NCBI GenBank assembly: GCA_031181345.1
Contig: JAPSLC010000015.1
Coordinates: forward strand, 1-64,000
Direction: 5' to 3'
Length of the DNA: 64,000 nt
DNA from: Cupriavidus sp.
GTDB lineage: Bacteria > Pseudomonadota > Gammaproteobacteria > Burkholderiales > Burkholderiaceae
The notes beneath the pieces are model-generated. The model was not told the origin of the DNA. It ran no database searches and worked only from the letters and a program-made list of their open reading frames with translations. Position numbers and translations under genes: made by a program. Each line of letters starts with the position of its first letter. Positions within the stretch are counted from its first letter, which is position 1. This document shows positions 54,261 to 62,995 of this stretch, piece after piece.

Positions 54261-54298
54261 AACGCCGGCATCCTTCGGGATGCCGGCGTTTTGTTTTG
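54261..54298 (+). terminator. Strong terminator after the porin gene
   Basis: ACGCCGGCATCC (54262-54273), loop TTC, then GGATGCCGGCGT (54278-54289) and TTTTGTTTTG. A smaller hairpin ATCAAG/CTTGAT precedes it at 54242-54258. Confidence 0.93.
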
Positions 54299-54680
54299 TG
54301 GTGTCCTGATCGTTGTCCTCATGCGCTTCGAGATGGCGCCTGGGTAAGGAGCCAAGCTGCCCTCGTCGGGCGGCCCGGGCGCGACACCAGAGAGCGATGA
54401 GCGATCGGGCGGCGGCATGTCACGCCAAGCCGGCATCCTTCGAAAAGCCGAGCGACCGATAGCGTTGCACGCGGCAGTCCGGCCGAACGGATCACGCATC
54501 ACCGCGTGAGGGTGGCCTTACGGCGTGGCGGTAGACAACGCAACGCTGCGCCTCAGCGGAGCAGGGGTCTCGAAACGTCCTACCGACCTCGGCCCGGCTG
54601 CGCGTTCCAGCACGCCGTGGCCATGGGTGCGGGGCCAACGGTACCTCCGCCGTACCGGTTCGCCGATCAGTAGACGCCAA
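54299..54680. other. Non-coding stretch between porin and DegS-like gene
   Basis: About 380 bases in which I see no convincing gene. Short minus-strand frames exist but look like GC-driven background. GCCGGCATCCTTCG from the porin terminator recurs exactly at 54429-54442. I looked for RNase P RNA, tmRNA and 4.5S motifs and found none. Confidence 0.5.
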
Positions 54681-54681
54681 T

Positions 54682-54715
54682 AAAAAAGCCCCTTGGCAAC
54701 ACCAAGGGGCTTTTC
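54682..54715 (-). terminator. Terminator of the DegS-like gene
   Basis: AAGCCCCTTGG (54686-54696) with CCAAGGGGCTT (54702-54712). On the minus strand it is followed by TTTTTTA, ideally placed after the stop at 54741; on the plus strand it has four T. Confidence 0.88.
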
Positions 54716-54740
54716 GCTTTATCGCGCCTTCCGACCGTGA

Positions 54741-55931
54741 TCAATCTTCCTCGTCGTACGGCAACACACGCCGCGGCGGAGGCGGTCGCTTGCCGATCGT
54801 CACTGTCACCTCGGTCGGCTTGCCGCGACGTACGACCTTCATCTTCACTTCCGTACCCGGCTTGAGCTGCGCGATCGCATTGAGCAGCGCCGTGGTATCC
54901 GTGATCGGTTGATCCTGCACGGCAACCAGCACATCGCCCGGACGCACCCCGGCCTTGTCAGCGGGACCGCCCTGGACGATCGCGGCGATCAGGGCGCCTT
55001 CCTTGGCTTCGAGCCCAAACGATTCGGCGATCTCCGGCGTCATGTCTTGCGGCTCGACGCCGATCCAGCCGCGCGTCACCGAGCCGGTCGAAATGATCGA
55101 CTCCATCACTTGCTTGGCGGTGGACACCGGAATCGCGAAGCCGATGCCCAGCGAGCCGCCCGAGCGCGAGTAGATCGCCGTATTGATGCCCAGCAGGTTG
55201 CCCTGCGCATCGACCAGCGCGCCACCCGAGTTGCCCGGGTTGATCGCGGCGTCCGTCTGGATGAAGTTCTCGAAGGTGTTGATGCCGAGATGGCTGCGGC
55301 CCAGTGCCGACACGATGCCCATCGTCACGGTCTGGCCGACGCCGAACGGGTTGCCGATCGCCAGCACCACATCGCCGACCTTGACGTTCTCGAGGCGTCC
55401 CAGCGTGATCGCCGGCAGATCCTTGAGCGTGATCTTGAGGACGGCCAGGTCGGTTTCGGGGTCCGAGCCCACCACCTTGGCGTTGGCCTTGCGGCCGTCG
55501 GTCAACGCGACCTCGATCTCGTCGGCGCCGTCCACCACATGATGGTTGGTTAGAATGTAGCCCTCGGCGCTGACGATCACGCCCGAACCCAGGCTCGACA
55601 CCGGCTCCTGCCGCTCGGGCAGCCGGTCACCGAAGAAAAAGCGGAACCACGGATCGTCGGCCTGCGGATTGCCGCGGCGCGCGCCGTTCTTGCTGGTGAA
55701 GATGTTGACCACCGCCGGCATCGCCAATTGCGCAGCCTCGCTATAAGAGCGTTCCGCGGATGGGCCCGTGACATTCGGCACCACTTCCTTGAGCGCGACG
55801 ATCGGCGAACCGGATTGGACCGCGACGCGTCCGCGTTGCAGCCATTCCGGTTTCAATGTCGCCACGACAAACCAGATGGCCAGCACAACCGTGACGGCCT
55901 GGGCAAAGAACAGCCAGAAGCGGCGCAACAT
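54741..55931 (-). CDS. degS: Membrane-anchored serine protease, DegS/HtrA family
   Basis: Periplasmic trypsin-like protease for stress sensing or protein quality control. With the ATG at 55931 it has 396 residues: one N-terminal anchor ([20 protein letters not shown], 5-24), a protease domain with His131 (LTNHHVVDG), Asp161 (DPETDLAVL) and Ser235 (NPGNSGGAL), and a single PDZ domain (about 295-385, [17 protein letters not shown]). One PDZ plus an anchor fits DegS rather than DegP/DegQ, though in this group the name is used loosely. An upstream ATG at 56009 lies inside the divergent Nif3 gene and is unlikely. Confidence 0.92.
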   Translation of the reverse strand: MLRRFWLFFAQAVTVVLAIWFVVATLKPEWLQRGRVAVQSGSPIVALKEVVPNVTGPSAERSYSEAAQLAMPAVVNIFTSKNGARRGNPQADDPWFRFFFGDRLPERQEPVSSLGSGVIVSAEGYILTNHHVVDGADEIEVALTDGRKANAKVVGSDPETDLAVLKITLKDLPAITLGRLENVKVGDVVLAIGNPFGVGQTVTMGIVSALGRSHLGINTFENFIQTDAAINPGNSGGALVDAQGNLLGINTAIYSRSGGSLGIGFAIPVSTAKQVMESIISTGSVTRGWIGVEPQDMTPEIAESFGLEAKEGALIAAIVQGGPADKAGVRPGDVLVAVQDQPITDTTALLNAIAQLKPGTEVKMKVVRRGKPTEVTVTIGKRPPPPRRVLPYDEED

Positions 55932-55950
55932 ATTGGAGTTTGGGCAGAAA

Positions 55951-56697
55951 ATGAAAACAAAAGAGCTTGAATTGTACTTGAACGACCTGTTGGAAGTCCC
56001 CCGCTTCAAGGACTATTGCCCGAATGGTTTGCAAGTACAGGGTCGGCCCGAAGTCACCCACATCGTGACGGGTGTAACGGCCAGTGTCGCGCTGCTCGAT
56101 GCCGCGATCGAGGCCGGCGCCGATGCGATCCTGGTCCATCACGGTTACTTCTGGCGGGGAGAGGATGCGCGTGTCATCGGCCAGAAGCATGGCCGGCTGC
56201 GGCGTCTGCTGGTGTCTGACACCAATCTGCTCGCCTACCACCTGCCGCTGGACGTCCATCCCGAACTTGGGAACAACGCCCAGCTGGGACGAGAGCTCGG
56301 GTTGAATCCGACTGGACGCTTCGGCGACGACCAGCTCGGCTGGACCGGCACGTTGCCGCAATCGATGACGCTGCGCATGCTGGCCGATCACGTCGCGGGG
56401 GTACTCGGCCGCGAGCCGCTTGCGATCGGCGATCCGGACCAGCCGGTACGCACGGTGGGCTGGTGTACCGGCGGCGCGCAAGGCTATTTCGGGGCGGCGA
56501 TCGAAGCGGGAGTCGATGTCTATCTGAGCGGCGAGGTCTCCGAGCAGACCACCCACCTGGCGCGCGAGAGCGGCGTCGGCTATATCGCCGCCGGCCATCA
56601 CGCGACCGAGCGCTATGGCATTCGCGCGCTCGGCACCCATCTGGCGCAGCAGTTCGGCCTGCGCCATACCTTCATCGATATCCCGAATCCCGTCTAA
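55951..56697 (+). CDS. Nif3-like dinuclear metal protein (YbgI family)
   Basis: Conserved cytosolic metal-binding protein, often listed as GTP cyclohydrolase I type 2; the physiological role is unclear. The 248 residues start [20 protein letters not shown] and show the metal motifs [11 protein letters not shown] (His pair), [17 protein letters not shown], and the C-terminal [14 protein letters not shown]. Only 19 bases separate it from the divergent degS start, so the two promoters must lie in the opposite coding regions. Confidence 0.92.
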   Translation: MKTKELELYLNDLLEVPRFKDYCPNGLQVQGRPEVTHIVTGVTASVALLDAAIEAGADAILVHHGYFWRGEDARVIGQKHGRLRRLLVSDTNLLAYHLPLDVHPELGNNAQLGRELGLNPTGRFGDDQLGWTGTLPQSMTLRMLADHVAGVLGREPLAIGDPDQPVRTVGWCTGGAQGYFGAAIEAGVDVYLSGEVSEQTTHLARESGVGYIAAGHHATERYGIRALGTHLAQQFGLRHTFIDIPNPV

Positions 56698-56763
56698 GCG
56701 GCTGGTAGGCAGTCCGACTCAATGGCCCGGCCCGGAAGCCGGTGCCAGCGGTGCCAGCGAGAC

Positions 56764-57192
56764 TCAGGCCCGGCTCTTCAGGCTGTCGCGGATCTCGCGC
56801 AGCAGCTTGACGTCTTCCGGATCCTGGGGTGCGGGTGCGGGCGGTTCGGCAGCGCGCAGGCGGTTGATCGCGCGCACCATCATGAAAATGATGAAGGCCA
56901 GGATCAGGAAGTTGACCAGGATGGTTAGGAAATTGCCGTAGGCGAATACCGGCACGCCGGCCTTTTTCAGGGCGTCGAGCGTCATCGGCGTGCCGGCCGG
57001 GGGATCGGACAGGACGAAAAACAGATTCGAAAAGTCCAGTTTGCCGATGATGCGGCCCACCAACGGCATGATCAGGTCATTGACCACGGAATCCACGATT
57101 TTTCCGAAAGCTGCGCCGATAATCACGCCGACGGCGAGGTCGACCACGTTCCCGCGCACCGCGAAGGTCTTGAATTCCGACATCATGCTCAT
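56764..57192 (-). CDS. mscL: Large-conductance mechanosensitive channel MscL
   Basis: Inner-membrane pentameric safety valve against osmotic downshock. The 142 residues have the N-terminal [20 protein letters not shown], the first helix [20 protein letters not shown] with the gate, a periplasmic loop, the second helix [20 protein letters not shown], and a charged C-terminal bundle ([17 protein letters not shown]). AAGGAG seven bases upstream fixes the start at 57192. Confidence 0.97.
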   Translation of the reverse strand: MSMMSEFKTFAVRGNVVDLAVGVIIGAAFGKIVDSVVNDLIMPLVGRIIGKLDFSNLFFVLSDPPAGTPMTLDALKKAGVPVFAYGNFLTILVNFLILAFIIFMMVRAINRLRAAEPPAPAPQDPEDVKLLREIRDSLKSRA

Positions 57193-57350
57193 GGCTTAAC
57201 TCCTTGCTGTTGTTCATTTTTCACCACGCACCGCAGCGCAAGACTGCCGCAACGATGCCGCAAACGCAAGCCTGACGCGGGTTTGCGGCAGGCGGATGGC
57301 GGCCCCTTACATGGTGATGCGATGACCGAACACCCCCGGGTTACCGCGCT

Positions 57351-57379
57351 TTCACTGCCCAATGTGCCTAAGGTACAAT
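57351..57379 (+). promoter_or_regulatory. Promoter of petABC
   Basis: TTCACT (57351-57356), a 17-base spacer and TACAAT (57374-57379). Transcription would begin near 57386, leaving a leader of about 39 bases to petA. Confidence 0.65.
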
Positions 57380-57424
57380 TTACGGTTGACGCAAAATCTA
57401 ATTTGACTTCCCCTGGGGTTTGGA

Positions 57425-58042
57425 ATGAATGACCAGCAAAGCGTGAAGAGCGTGGATAAGGGGCGTCGCAACTGGTTGATCGCGACGTCTGTGGCTGGCG
57501 GCATCGGAGGAGTGGCGGTTGCGGTGCCGTTTGTCAGTACCTTTGCACCGTCGGAAAAGGCCAAGGCGGCAGGCGCGCCGGTCGAGGCCGACATCGGCGG
57601 GCTCAAGCCCGGCGAAATGATGACGGTCGAATGGCGCGGCAAGCCCGTCTGGATTCTGCGTCGCACGGAGGAGATGCTGGCGTCGCTGAAAAAGACCGAC
57701 GCCGAGGTGGCTGACCCGAAGTCCGAGATTCCGTTCACGATGGAAACGCCGGAGTACGCCAGGAACGAAACGCGTTCCCGCCCGGAGCACAAGGATATCC
57801 TGGTCGTCGTCGGTATCTGTTCCCACCTCGGTTGCTCCCCTTCCGGCCCGTTCGCGGCTGGCGCCAATCCCACCCTCGGTTCCGACCCCGGTTTCCTCTG
57901 CCCGTGCCACGGCTCGACCTTCGACCTGGCAGGCCGCGTCTTCAAGAACAAGCCGGCACCGCAGAACCTTGACGTTCCCCCATACCAGTTCCTCACCGAC
58001 ACCACGATCGTGATCGGCAAAGACGAAAAAGGAGAGGCTTGA
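57425..58042 (+). CDS. petA: Ubiquinol-cytochrome c reductase Rieske iron-sulfur subunit
   Basis: Carries electrons from quinol to cytochrome c1 in complex III. The 205 residues have an N-terminal Tat-type anchor (RRNWLIATSVAGGIGG, Arg14-Arg15), a flexible Ala-rich hinge (EKAKAAGA), and the cluster domain with Cys132, His134 (CSHLGC, disulfide Cys137) and Cys159, Cys161, His162 (CPCHGS). First gene of petABC, with the promoter noted upstream. Confidence 0.97.
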   Translation: MNDQQSVKSVDKGRRNWLIATSVAGGIGGVAVAVPFVSTFAPSEKAKAAGAPVEADIGGLKPGEMMTVEWRGKPVWILRRTEEMLASLKKTDAEVADPKSEIPFTMETPEYARNETRSRPEHKDILVVVGICSHLGCSPSGPFAAGANPTLGSDPGFLCPCHGSTFDLAGRVFKNKPAPQNLDVPPYQFLTDTTIVIGKDEKGEA

Positions 58043-58044
58043 TC

Positions 58045-59448
58045 ATGGCGGCGGAAAAGCAAGTCAAGACGACCGGCCTGCTGGGCTGGATCGACGCGCG
58101 CTTCCCGGCGACGCAGCTGTGGGAAGACCATCTGTCCAAGTACTACGCGCCGAAGAACTTCAACTTCTGGTACTTCTTCGGCTCGCTGGCGCTGCTGGTG
58201 CTGGTGATCCAGATCGTCACCGGCATCTTCCTGGTGATGAACTACAAGCCCGACGGCACGCTGAACGCCGCCGGCATCCCGGTGGCCTACGCCAGCGTCG
58301 AGTTCATCATGCGCGAGGTGCCCTGGGGCTGGTTGGTCCGCTACATGCACTCGACCGGCGCCTCGGCGTTCTTCGTGGTGGTCTACCTGCATATGTTCCG
58401 CGGGCTGCTGTACGGTTCGTACCGCAAGCCGCGCGAGCTGGTCTGGATCTTCGGCTGCCTGATCTTCCTGACGCTGATGGCCGAGGCCTTCATGGGCTAT
58501 CTGCTGCCGTGGGGCCAGATGTCGTACTGGGGCGCCCAGGTGATCGTCAACCTGTTCTCGGCGATCCCGGTGATCGGCCAGGACCTGTCGCTGTTCATCC
58601 GCGGTGACTACGTGGTCAGCGACGCGACGCTGAACCGCTTCTTCTCGTTCCACGTGATCGCGGTGCCGCTGGTGCTGCTGGGCCTGGTGGTCGCCCACAT
58701 CATCGCGCTGCACGAAGTGGGTTCGAACAATCCGGATGGCGTCGAGATCAAGGCCAACAAGGACGAAAACGGCGTGCCGATCGACGGCATCCCGTTCCAC
58801 CCGTACTACTCGGTGCACGACCTGATGGGCGTTGGCGTGTTCCTGATCTTCTTCTCGGCCGTGATCTTCTTCTTCCCGGAGATGGGCGGCTACTTCCTGG
58901 AACACAACAACTTCTTCCCGGCCGACCCGCTGAAGACGCCGCCGCACATCGCGCCGGTCTGGTACTTCACGCCGTTCTATTCGATGCTGCGTGCCACCAC
59001 GGCCAACTTCCTGCCGATCCTGTGGATCTTCTTCGCGGTGCTGCTCGGCATCCTGTTCCTGCGCAGCAAGAGCCTGAAGGTCAAGGGCATTGCGGTGGCG
59101 ATCGCGGTGCTGCTGGCGCTGGGCTTCTACTTCATCGACGCCAAGTTCTGGGGCGTGGTGATCATGGGCGGTTCGGTGATCATCCTGTTCTTCCTGCCCT
59201 GGCTCGACCATTCGCCGGTCAAGTCGATCCGCTACCGTCCGGCTTTCCACAAGACGATCCTGATGGTGTTCGTCGCGTTCTTCCTGATCCTGGGCTACCT
59301 CGGCGTGCAGCCGCCGTCGCCGGTCGGCGAGAAGGTGTCGCAGCTCGGTACGCTGCTGTACTTCGCCTTCTTCCTCGCCATGCCGCTGTGGAGCCGCGTC
59401 GGCACCTTCCAGCCGGTGCCCGAGCGCGTGACTTTCAAGCACCACTAA
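58045..59448 (+). CDS. petB: Cytochrome b of the bc1 complex
   Basis: Quinone-reacting membrane subunit with two b haems. The 467 residues show eight helices, haem histidines in RYMHSTGASAFFVVVYLHMF and FHVIAVPLVLLGLVVAHIIA, and the Qo-site tetrapeptide PVWY at 304-307, in place of the PEWY of mitochondria and many alpha-proteobacteria. A TTG at 58039 overlaps the petA stop; the ATG at 58045 with GGAG at 58031 is preferred. The C-terminal helices after residue 330 extend beyond the minimal cytochrome b. Confidence 0.97.
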   Translation: MAAEKQVKTTGLLGWIDARFPATQLWEDHLSKYYAPKNFNFWYFFGSLALLVLVIQIVTGIFLVMNYKPDGTLNAAGIPVAYASVEFIMREVPWGWLVRYMHSTGASAFFVVVYLHMFRGLLYGSYRKPRELVWIFGCLIFLTLMAEAFMGYLLPWGQMSYWGAQVIVNLFSAIPVIGQDLSLFIRGDYVVSDATLNRFFSFHVIAVPLVLLGLVVAHIIALHEVGSNNPDGVEIKANKDENGVPIDGIPFHPYYSVHDLMGVGVFLIFFSAVIFFFPEMGGYFLEHNNFFPADPLKTPPHIAPVWYFTPFYSMLRATTANFLPILWIFFAVLLGILFLRSKSLKVKGIAVAIAVLLALGFYFIDAKFWGVVIMGGSVIILFFLPWLDHSPVKSIRYRPAFHKTILMVFVAFFLILGYLGVQPPSPVGEKVSQLGTLLYFAFFLAMPLWSRVGTFQPVPERVTFKHH

Positions 59449-59474
59449 GCCAGGCCCAAGGACAAGGAACAACG

Positions 59475-60218
59475 ATGAAAAAGCTGCTTTCCATTCTCGC
59501 GCTGGCCGGCGCGTGCATTGCCGGTGCGCCCGCCATCGCCGCCGAAGGGGGCTATCCGCTCGAGCCGGCGCCGGTCAACACCAGCGACCTGTTCTCGCTG
59601 CAGCGTGGCGCCAAGCTGTTCGTCAACTACTGCCTGAACTGCCACGGCGCGTCGATGATGCGCTACAACCGGCTGCGCGATATCGGGCTGACCGAAGACC
59701 AGATCCGCGAGAACCTGATGTTTACCGCCGACAAGGTCGGCGAAACGATGACCATCGCGATGCAGCCGAAGGACGCCAAGGCCTGGTTCGGCGCGGCGCC
59801 GCCGGACCTGTCGGTGATCGCCCGCGCGCGCGGCGACGCCTGGCTGTACACGTATCTGCGCACGTTCTACCGCGACGACACCCGCGCGACCGGCTGGAAC
59901 AACCTGGTCTTCCCGAGCGTCGGCATGCCGCACGTGCTCTGGGAACTGCAGGGCCAGCGTGCCGCCAAGTTCACCGACGTCGAAGAGCATGGTGAAAAAG
60001 TGCACAAGTTCGTCGGTTTTGAACAGCTGACGCCCGGCAGCATGACGCCGCTGCAGTACGATACCGCCGTCGCCGACCTGGTCGCCTATCTGGACTGGAT
60101 GGCCGAGCCGGCGCAGAACCATCGCCGCCGCCTGGGCGTGTGGGTGCTGCTGTTCCTGGGCATCTTCACCGTGTTCGCCTGGCGCCTGAACGCCGCCTAC
60201 TGGAAAGACATCAAGTAA
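59475..60218 (+). CDS. petC: Cytochrome c1
   Basis: Periplasm-facing haem c subunit that passes electrons to soluble cytochromes such as cytochrome c4. The 247 residues have a signal peptide (to AIA, about 22), CXXCH CLNCH at 53-57, the Met ligand Met151 in FPSVGMPHV, and a C-terminal anchor (LGVWVLLFLGIFTVFAWRLN). CAAGGAAC upstream supports the start. Its haem is attached by ResB/CcsB encoded at 7.4-10.8 kb. Confidence 0.97.
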   Translation: MKKLLSILALAGACIAGAPAIAAEGGYPLEPAPVNTSDLFSLQRGAKLFVNYCLNCHGASMMRYNRLRDIGLTEDQIRENLMFTADKVGETMTIAMQPKDAKAWFGAAPPDLSVIARARGDAWLYTYLRTFYRDDTRATGWNNLVFPSVGMPHVLWELQGQRAAKFTDVEEHGEKVHKFVGFEQLTPGSMTPLQYDTAVADLVAYLDWMAEPAQNHRRRLGVWVLLFLGIFTVFAWRLNAAYWKDIK

Positions 60219-60453
60219 TCCCGGTAGACCGCCCGAGGGCTAGCGCGGAGTTGCGTATGCGGCACCGCCTGGCCCTTTTTCCTTTGTGACGGAATGAATT
60301 GAATCGAGCCCTGTGCGCGCCACGCGGCGCCCGCCGAGCCACCGATCCGGCATTCCGTAACGCTATTTGTAACGAATTTGCTTTCCGATGGTGGGTTCTG
60401 ACAGAATGTTTGACCCAACTTCGGCCTAGCGCCGCCTCCAAGGAATCCCAACC

Positions 60454-61065
60454 ATGATGGTGTTGTATTCGGGCACCACCTGCCCGTTCTCTCAGCGTTG
60501 CCGCTTGGTCCTGTTCGAAAAGGGCATGGACTTCGAAATCCGCGACGTCGACCTGTTCAACAAGCCGGAAGACATCTCGGTGATGAATCCGTACGGCCAG
60601 GTGCCCATCCTGGTCGAGCGCGACCTGATCCTGTACGAATCCAACATCATTAACGAGTACATCGACGAGCGCTTCCCGCACCCCCAGCTGATGCCGGCCG
60701 ACCCGGTCCAGCGCGCCCGCGCCCGCCTGTTCCTGTTCAACTTCGAGAAGGAACTGTTCACCCACGTCTACGTGCTGGAGAACGAAAAGGGCAAGACGGC
60801 GGAAAAGAGCCACGAGCGTGCGCGCGGCGCGATCCGCGACCGCCTGACGCAACTGGCGCCGATCTTCGTCAAGAACAAGTACATGCTCGGCGAAGAGTTC
60901 TCGATGCTGGACGTCGCCATCGCGCCGCTGCTGTGGCGCCTGGACCACTACGGCATCGAGCTGTCGAAGAACGCCGCCCCGCTGCTGAAGTACGCGGAAC
61001 GGATCTTCAGCCGCCCCGCCTATATCGAAGCGCTGACCCCGTCGGAAAAGGTGATGCGCCGCTAA
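60454..61065 (+). CDS. sspA: Stringent starvation protein A (GST-fold RNA polymerase-binding regulator)
   Basis: GST-like protein that binds sigma70 RNA polymerase and shifts transcription under stress and starvation. The 203 residues have the thioredoxin-fold start MMVLYSGTTCPFSQRCRLVL, the conserved EKGMDFEIRDVDLFNKPEDI, and the SspA C-terminal surface (HYGIELSKNAAPLLKYAERI). ATG at 60454 or 60457. The 235-base upstream region holds a weak TTGCTT/CAGAAT promoter candidate (60378-60407) and separates it from petABC. Pairs with sspB. Confidence 0.94.
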   Translation: MMVLYSGTTCPFSQRCRLVLFEKGMDFEIRDVDLFNKPEDISVMNPYGQVPILVERDLILYESNIINEYIDERFPHPQLMPADPVQRARARLFLFNFEKELFTHVYVLENEKGKTAEKSHERARGAIRDRLTQLAPIFVKNKYMLGEEFSMLDVAIAPLLWRLDHYGIELSKNAAPLLKYAERIFSRPAYIEALTPSEKVMRR

Positions 61066-61119
61066 GCCGGCCCGGCCCGAGCCCGCTCGGGCCACCGGCG
61101 CGACGCCACTGGAAGTCTT

Positions 61120-61614
61120 ATGCCCGAAACCTCGACCAAGCCCTACCTGATCCGCGCCATTTACGAATGGTGCACGGACAACGGCTTCACTCCGTATATC
61201 GCCGTGTTCGTCGACGCGAACACCAACGTGCCGCGCGAATTCGTCAAGAACAACGAGATCGTGCTGAACGTCAGCTTCGACGCGACCAGCGGTCTGGAAA
61301 TGGGCAACGAGTGGATCAGCTTCAGCGCCCGCTTCGGCGGCGTCTCGCGCAAGCTGGACGTGCCGGTCGACAACGTGCTGGCGATTTACGCGCGGGAGAA
61401 CGGGCAGGGCATGGCATTCCCGGTTGAGCGCAGCGTGCCGGAGACCCAGGCTGCAACCGAACGCGAACTGAATCCGCCGCCGAAACTGGCGCCGGTCGAA
61501 AGCGACGGCGCCGCGCAAGCCGACGGCGCGGACACGTCGGATGACGACGATCCGAACCCGCCGCCGGTGCCGCGGATCGGCACGCGCAAGCCTTCGCTGA
61601 AGGTCGTCAAGTAA
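61120..61614 (+). CDS. sspB: ClpXP adaptor SspB
   Basis: Delivers ssrA-tagged peptides and other substrates to ClpXP. The 164 residues have the dimer/substrate domain TKPYLIRAIYEWCTDNGFTP, VDANTNVPREFVKNNEIVLN, SFSARFGGVSRKLDVPV and GMAFPV, a long acidic linker (SDGAAQADGADTSDDDD) and the C-terminal ClpX-binding tail (RKPSLKVVK). It follows sspA by 54 bases. Confidence 0.95.
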   Translation: MPETSTKPYLIRAIYEWCTDNGFTPYIAVFVDANTNVPREFVKNNEIVLNVSFDATSGLEMGNEWISFSARFGGVSRKLDVPVDNVLAIYARENGQGMAFPVERSVPETQAATERELNPPPKLAPVESDGAAQADGADTSDDDDPNPPPVPRIGTRKPSLKVVK

Positions 61615-61622
61615 CCCCCTTC

Positions 61623-61644
61623 GGCCGGTCTGTTCTGACCGGCC
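61623..61644 (+). other. Inverted repeat after sspB
   Basis: GGCCGGTC and GACCGGCC with a six-base loop, eight bases after the sspB stop. No U-tract follows, so termination is uncertain. Confidence 0.4.
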
Positions 61645-61694
61645 AACCATCGCCAACGCAGCCCGCATGCAGTAGAATCGCGGTCTGCATCAAA

Positions 61695-61770
61695 GCCGGC
61701 TTAGCTCATCAGGTAGAGCAGTTGATTTGTAATCATCAGGTGGCGGGTTCGAGTCCTGCAGCCGGCACCA
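61695..61770 (+). tRNA. tRNA-Thr (anticodon TGT), CCA encoded
   Basis: Full cloverleaf of 76 bases: acceptor GCCGGCT / AGCCGGC, D-arm GCTC / GAGC, anticodon loop TTTGTAA with TGT, T-arm GCGGG TTCGAGT CCTGC, and encoded ACCA end. The anticodon stem GTTGA / TCATC holds a U-U mismatch at 28-42. It borders the accessory end of the window. Confidence 0.97.
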
Positions 61771-61777
61771 AGAAAAC

Positions 61778-61811
61778 AAGGGGTTGCGCCAATACCGCGC
61801 AACCCCTTCTT
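61778..61811 (+). terminator. Terminator after tRNA-Thr
   Basis: AAGGGGTTGCGC (61778-61789) and GCGCAACCCCTT (61797-61808) with a seven-base loop; followed by a mixed CTTCTT tract, so partly T-rich. Confidence 0.75.
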
Positions 61812-61852
61812 CATTAGAGCGCCAGGCTCGCGTGGCACATGTTGCCGTGACC

Positions 61853-62149
61853 TCAGCCCGCCCTCGGTCTGTATCGGCGAATCTCAATTCCGCCGACACA
61901 CAGCGTTCCCGCCCTCTCCAGAAAGTCGCGCACATAGTCCGTCGCCATATGCGCGTCGAAGTCCTCCGGGCGCTGCCAAGTTTCGTAGACAGTCCAAGTG
62001 TCCGGTTCGTCGATCGATTCGAGAATGTCGTAACGGACGCAGCCGGGTTCGCTGTGGGTCGGACGAACCAGCTTCATCAATGCGGCGCCCAATGCCTCGC
62101 CTTCTCCGGCTTTCGCTCGCATCGTCGCGATGTTCACCAGGGGTTTCAT
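61853..62149 (-). CDS. Antibiotic biosynthesis monooxygenase (ABM)-domain protein
   Basis: Small dimeric alpha+beta barrel protein of the YgiN/ABM type, which includes quinol monooxygenases and haem-degrading relatives. The 98 residues match: MKPLVNIATMRAKAGEGEAL, SEPGCVRYDILESID, WTVYETWQRPEDFDAH. Enzymatic activity cannot be told from the sequence. It lies 16 bases downstream of the dehydrogenase gene on the same strand and likely shares its transcript. Confidence 0.85.
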   Translation of the reverse strand: MKPLVNIATMRAKAGEGEALGAALMKLVRPTHSEPGCVRYDILESIDEPDTWTVYETWQRPEDFDAHMATDYVRDFLERAGTLCVGGIEIRRYRPRAG

Positions 62150-62165
62150 CGTGGTGCCTCCGCTT

Positions 62166-62903
62166 TTACAGACTCAGTCCGCCGTCGATCAGAAAATCCG
62201 CGCCGGTGACAAATGCGCTGTCGTCGGACACTAGGTAGCGCGCCAGCGCTGCCACTTCGGCGGGCTCGCCCATGCGTCCCACCGCAGCCGCCTTCGCGCC
62301 TTCGGCATTGGCTTCTTCCGAGTTGGCGCCGAGGATGGGAGTTTGTACGAAGCCCGGCAGGATTGCGTTCACGCGAATTCCGTGTGGCGCGAGTTCCGCG
62401 GCCGCGGATCGCGTCATCCCCCGCACTGCCCATTTTGTTGAGGTATAGGCGAGGATGCCGGGATATCCCTTCACACCGCATACGGAGGAGGTGTTGACGA
62501 TGACGCCGCCTCTGCCCACTTTGATGAAATGCTTAGCGGCGGCTTGCATGCCGAGGAAGGTGCCGCGCTGATTTACCGCGACATGACGATTGAATAGTTC
62601 CGGTGTGGTCTCAATGATCGACGCCGGCTGGTAGATGCCGGCATTGTTGATCACGCCATCCAAGCGGCCAAAATGGGCAACGGCGGCTTCGATGACGGCG
62701 CGCCACTGGTGGGCATCGGCTACGTCGTGCGACAGGAGCAGAGCATTGGCGCCCAGCACGTCGGCGCGCTGTCGGCGCGGTTCGATATTCAGGTCCGTCA
62801 TGACGACTCGCGCGCCGGCTTGCACCAACAGTTCGGCTTCCGCCAACCCTATGCCGCTGGCTGCGCCAGTCACGAGCACAACTTTTCCGTTCAACGATTG
62901 CAT
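62166..62903 (-). CDS. Short-chain dehydrogenase/reductase (classical SDR)
   Basis: NAD(P)-dependent oxidoreductase of unknown substrate. The 245 residues show the cofactor motif TGAASGIG (12-19), an acidic Asp at the end of strand 2 (VVMTDLNIEP) that favours NAD, NNAG at 86-89, Ser139-Ser140, and the catalytic Tyr153xxxLys157 (AYTSTKW). GGAGG five bases before fixes the start at 62903. The closing GADFLIDGGLSL is typical. Codon use is a little less GC-biased than in the core genes. Together with the ABM gene it may form a small catabolic unit. Confidence 0.9.
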   Translation of the reverse strand: MQSLNGKVVLVTGAASGIGLAEAELLVQAGARVVMTDLNIEPRRQRADVLGANALLLSHDVADAHQWRAVIEAAVAHFGRLDGVINNAGIYQPASIIETTPELFNRHVAVNQRGTFLGMQAAAKHFIKVGRGGVIVNTSSVCGVKGYPGILAYTSTKWAVRGMTRSAAAELAPHGIRVNAILPGFVQTPILGANSEEANAEGAKAAAVGRMGEPAEVAALARYLVSDDSAFVTGADFLIDGGLSL

Positions 62904-62995
62904 AGCTACCTCCAACGATTTGCGGTGACACGAAAACGTTGGAGGCAGTTTCGGACAGGCTGATGCTGACGCGTTAGCTAGTTTCTCGGCAATGC

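Noticed and set aside
54299..54680. RNase P RNA or tmRNA in the porin-degS gap
   Set aside because: The P RNA core GAGGAAAGTCCGGGC and the tmRNA tRNA-like ends are not found on either strand.
54248..54680. Two minus-strand frames of 62 and 84 codons in the porin-degS gap
   Set aside because: No family resemblance, no ribosome-binding site, and one overlaps the porin terminator.
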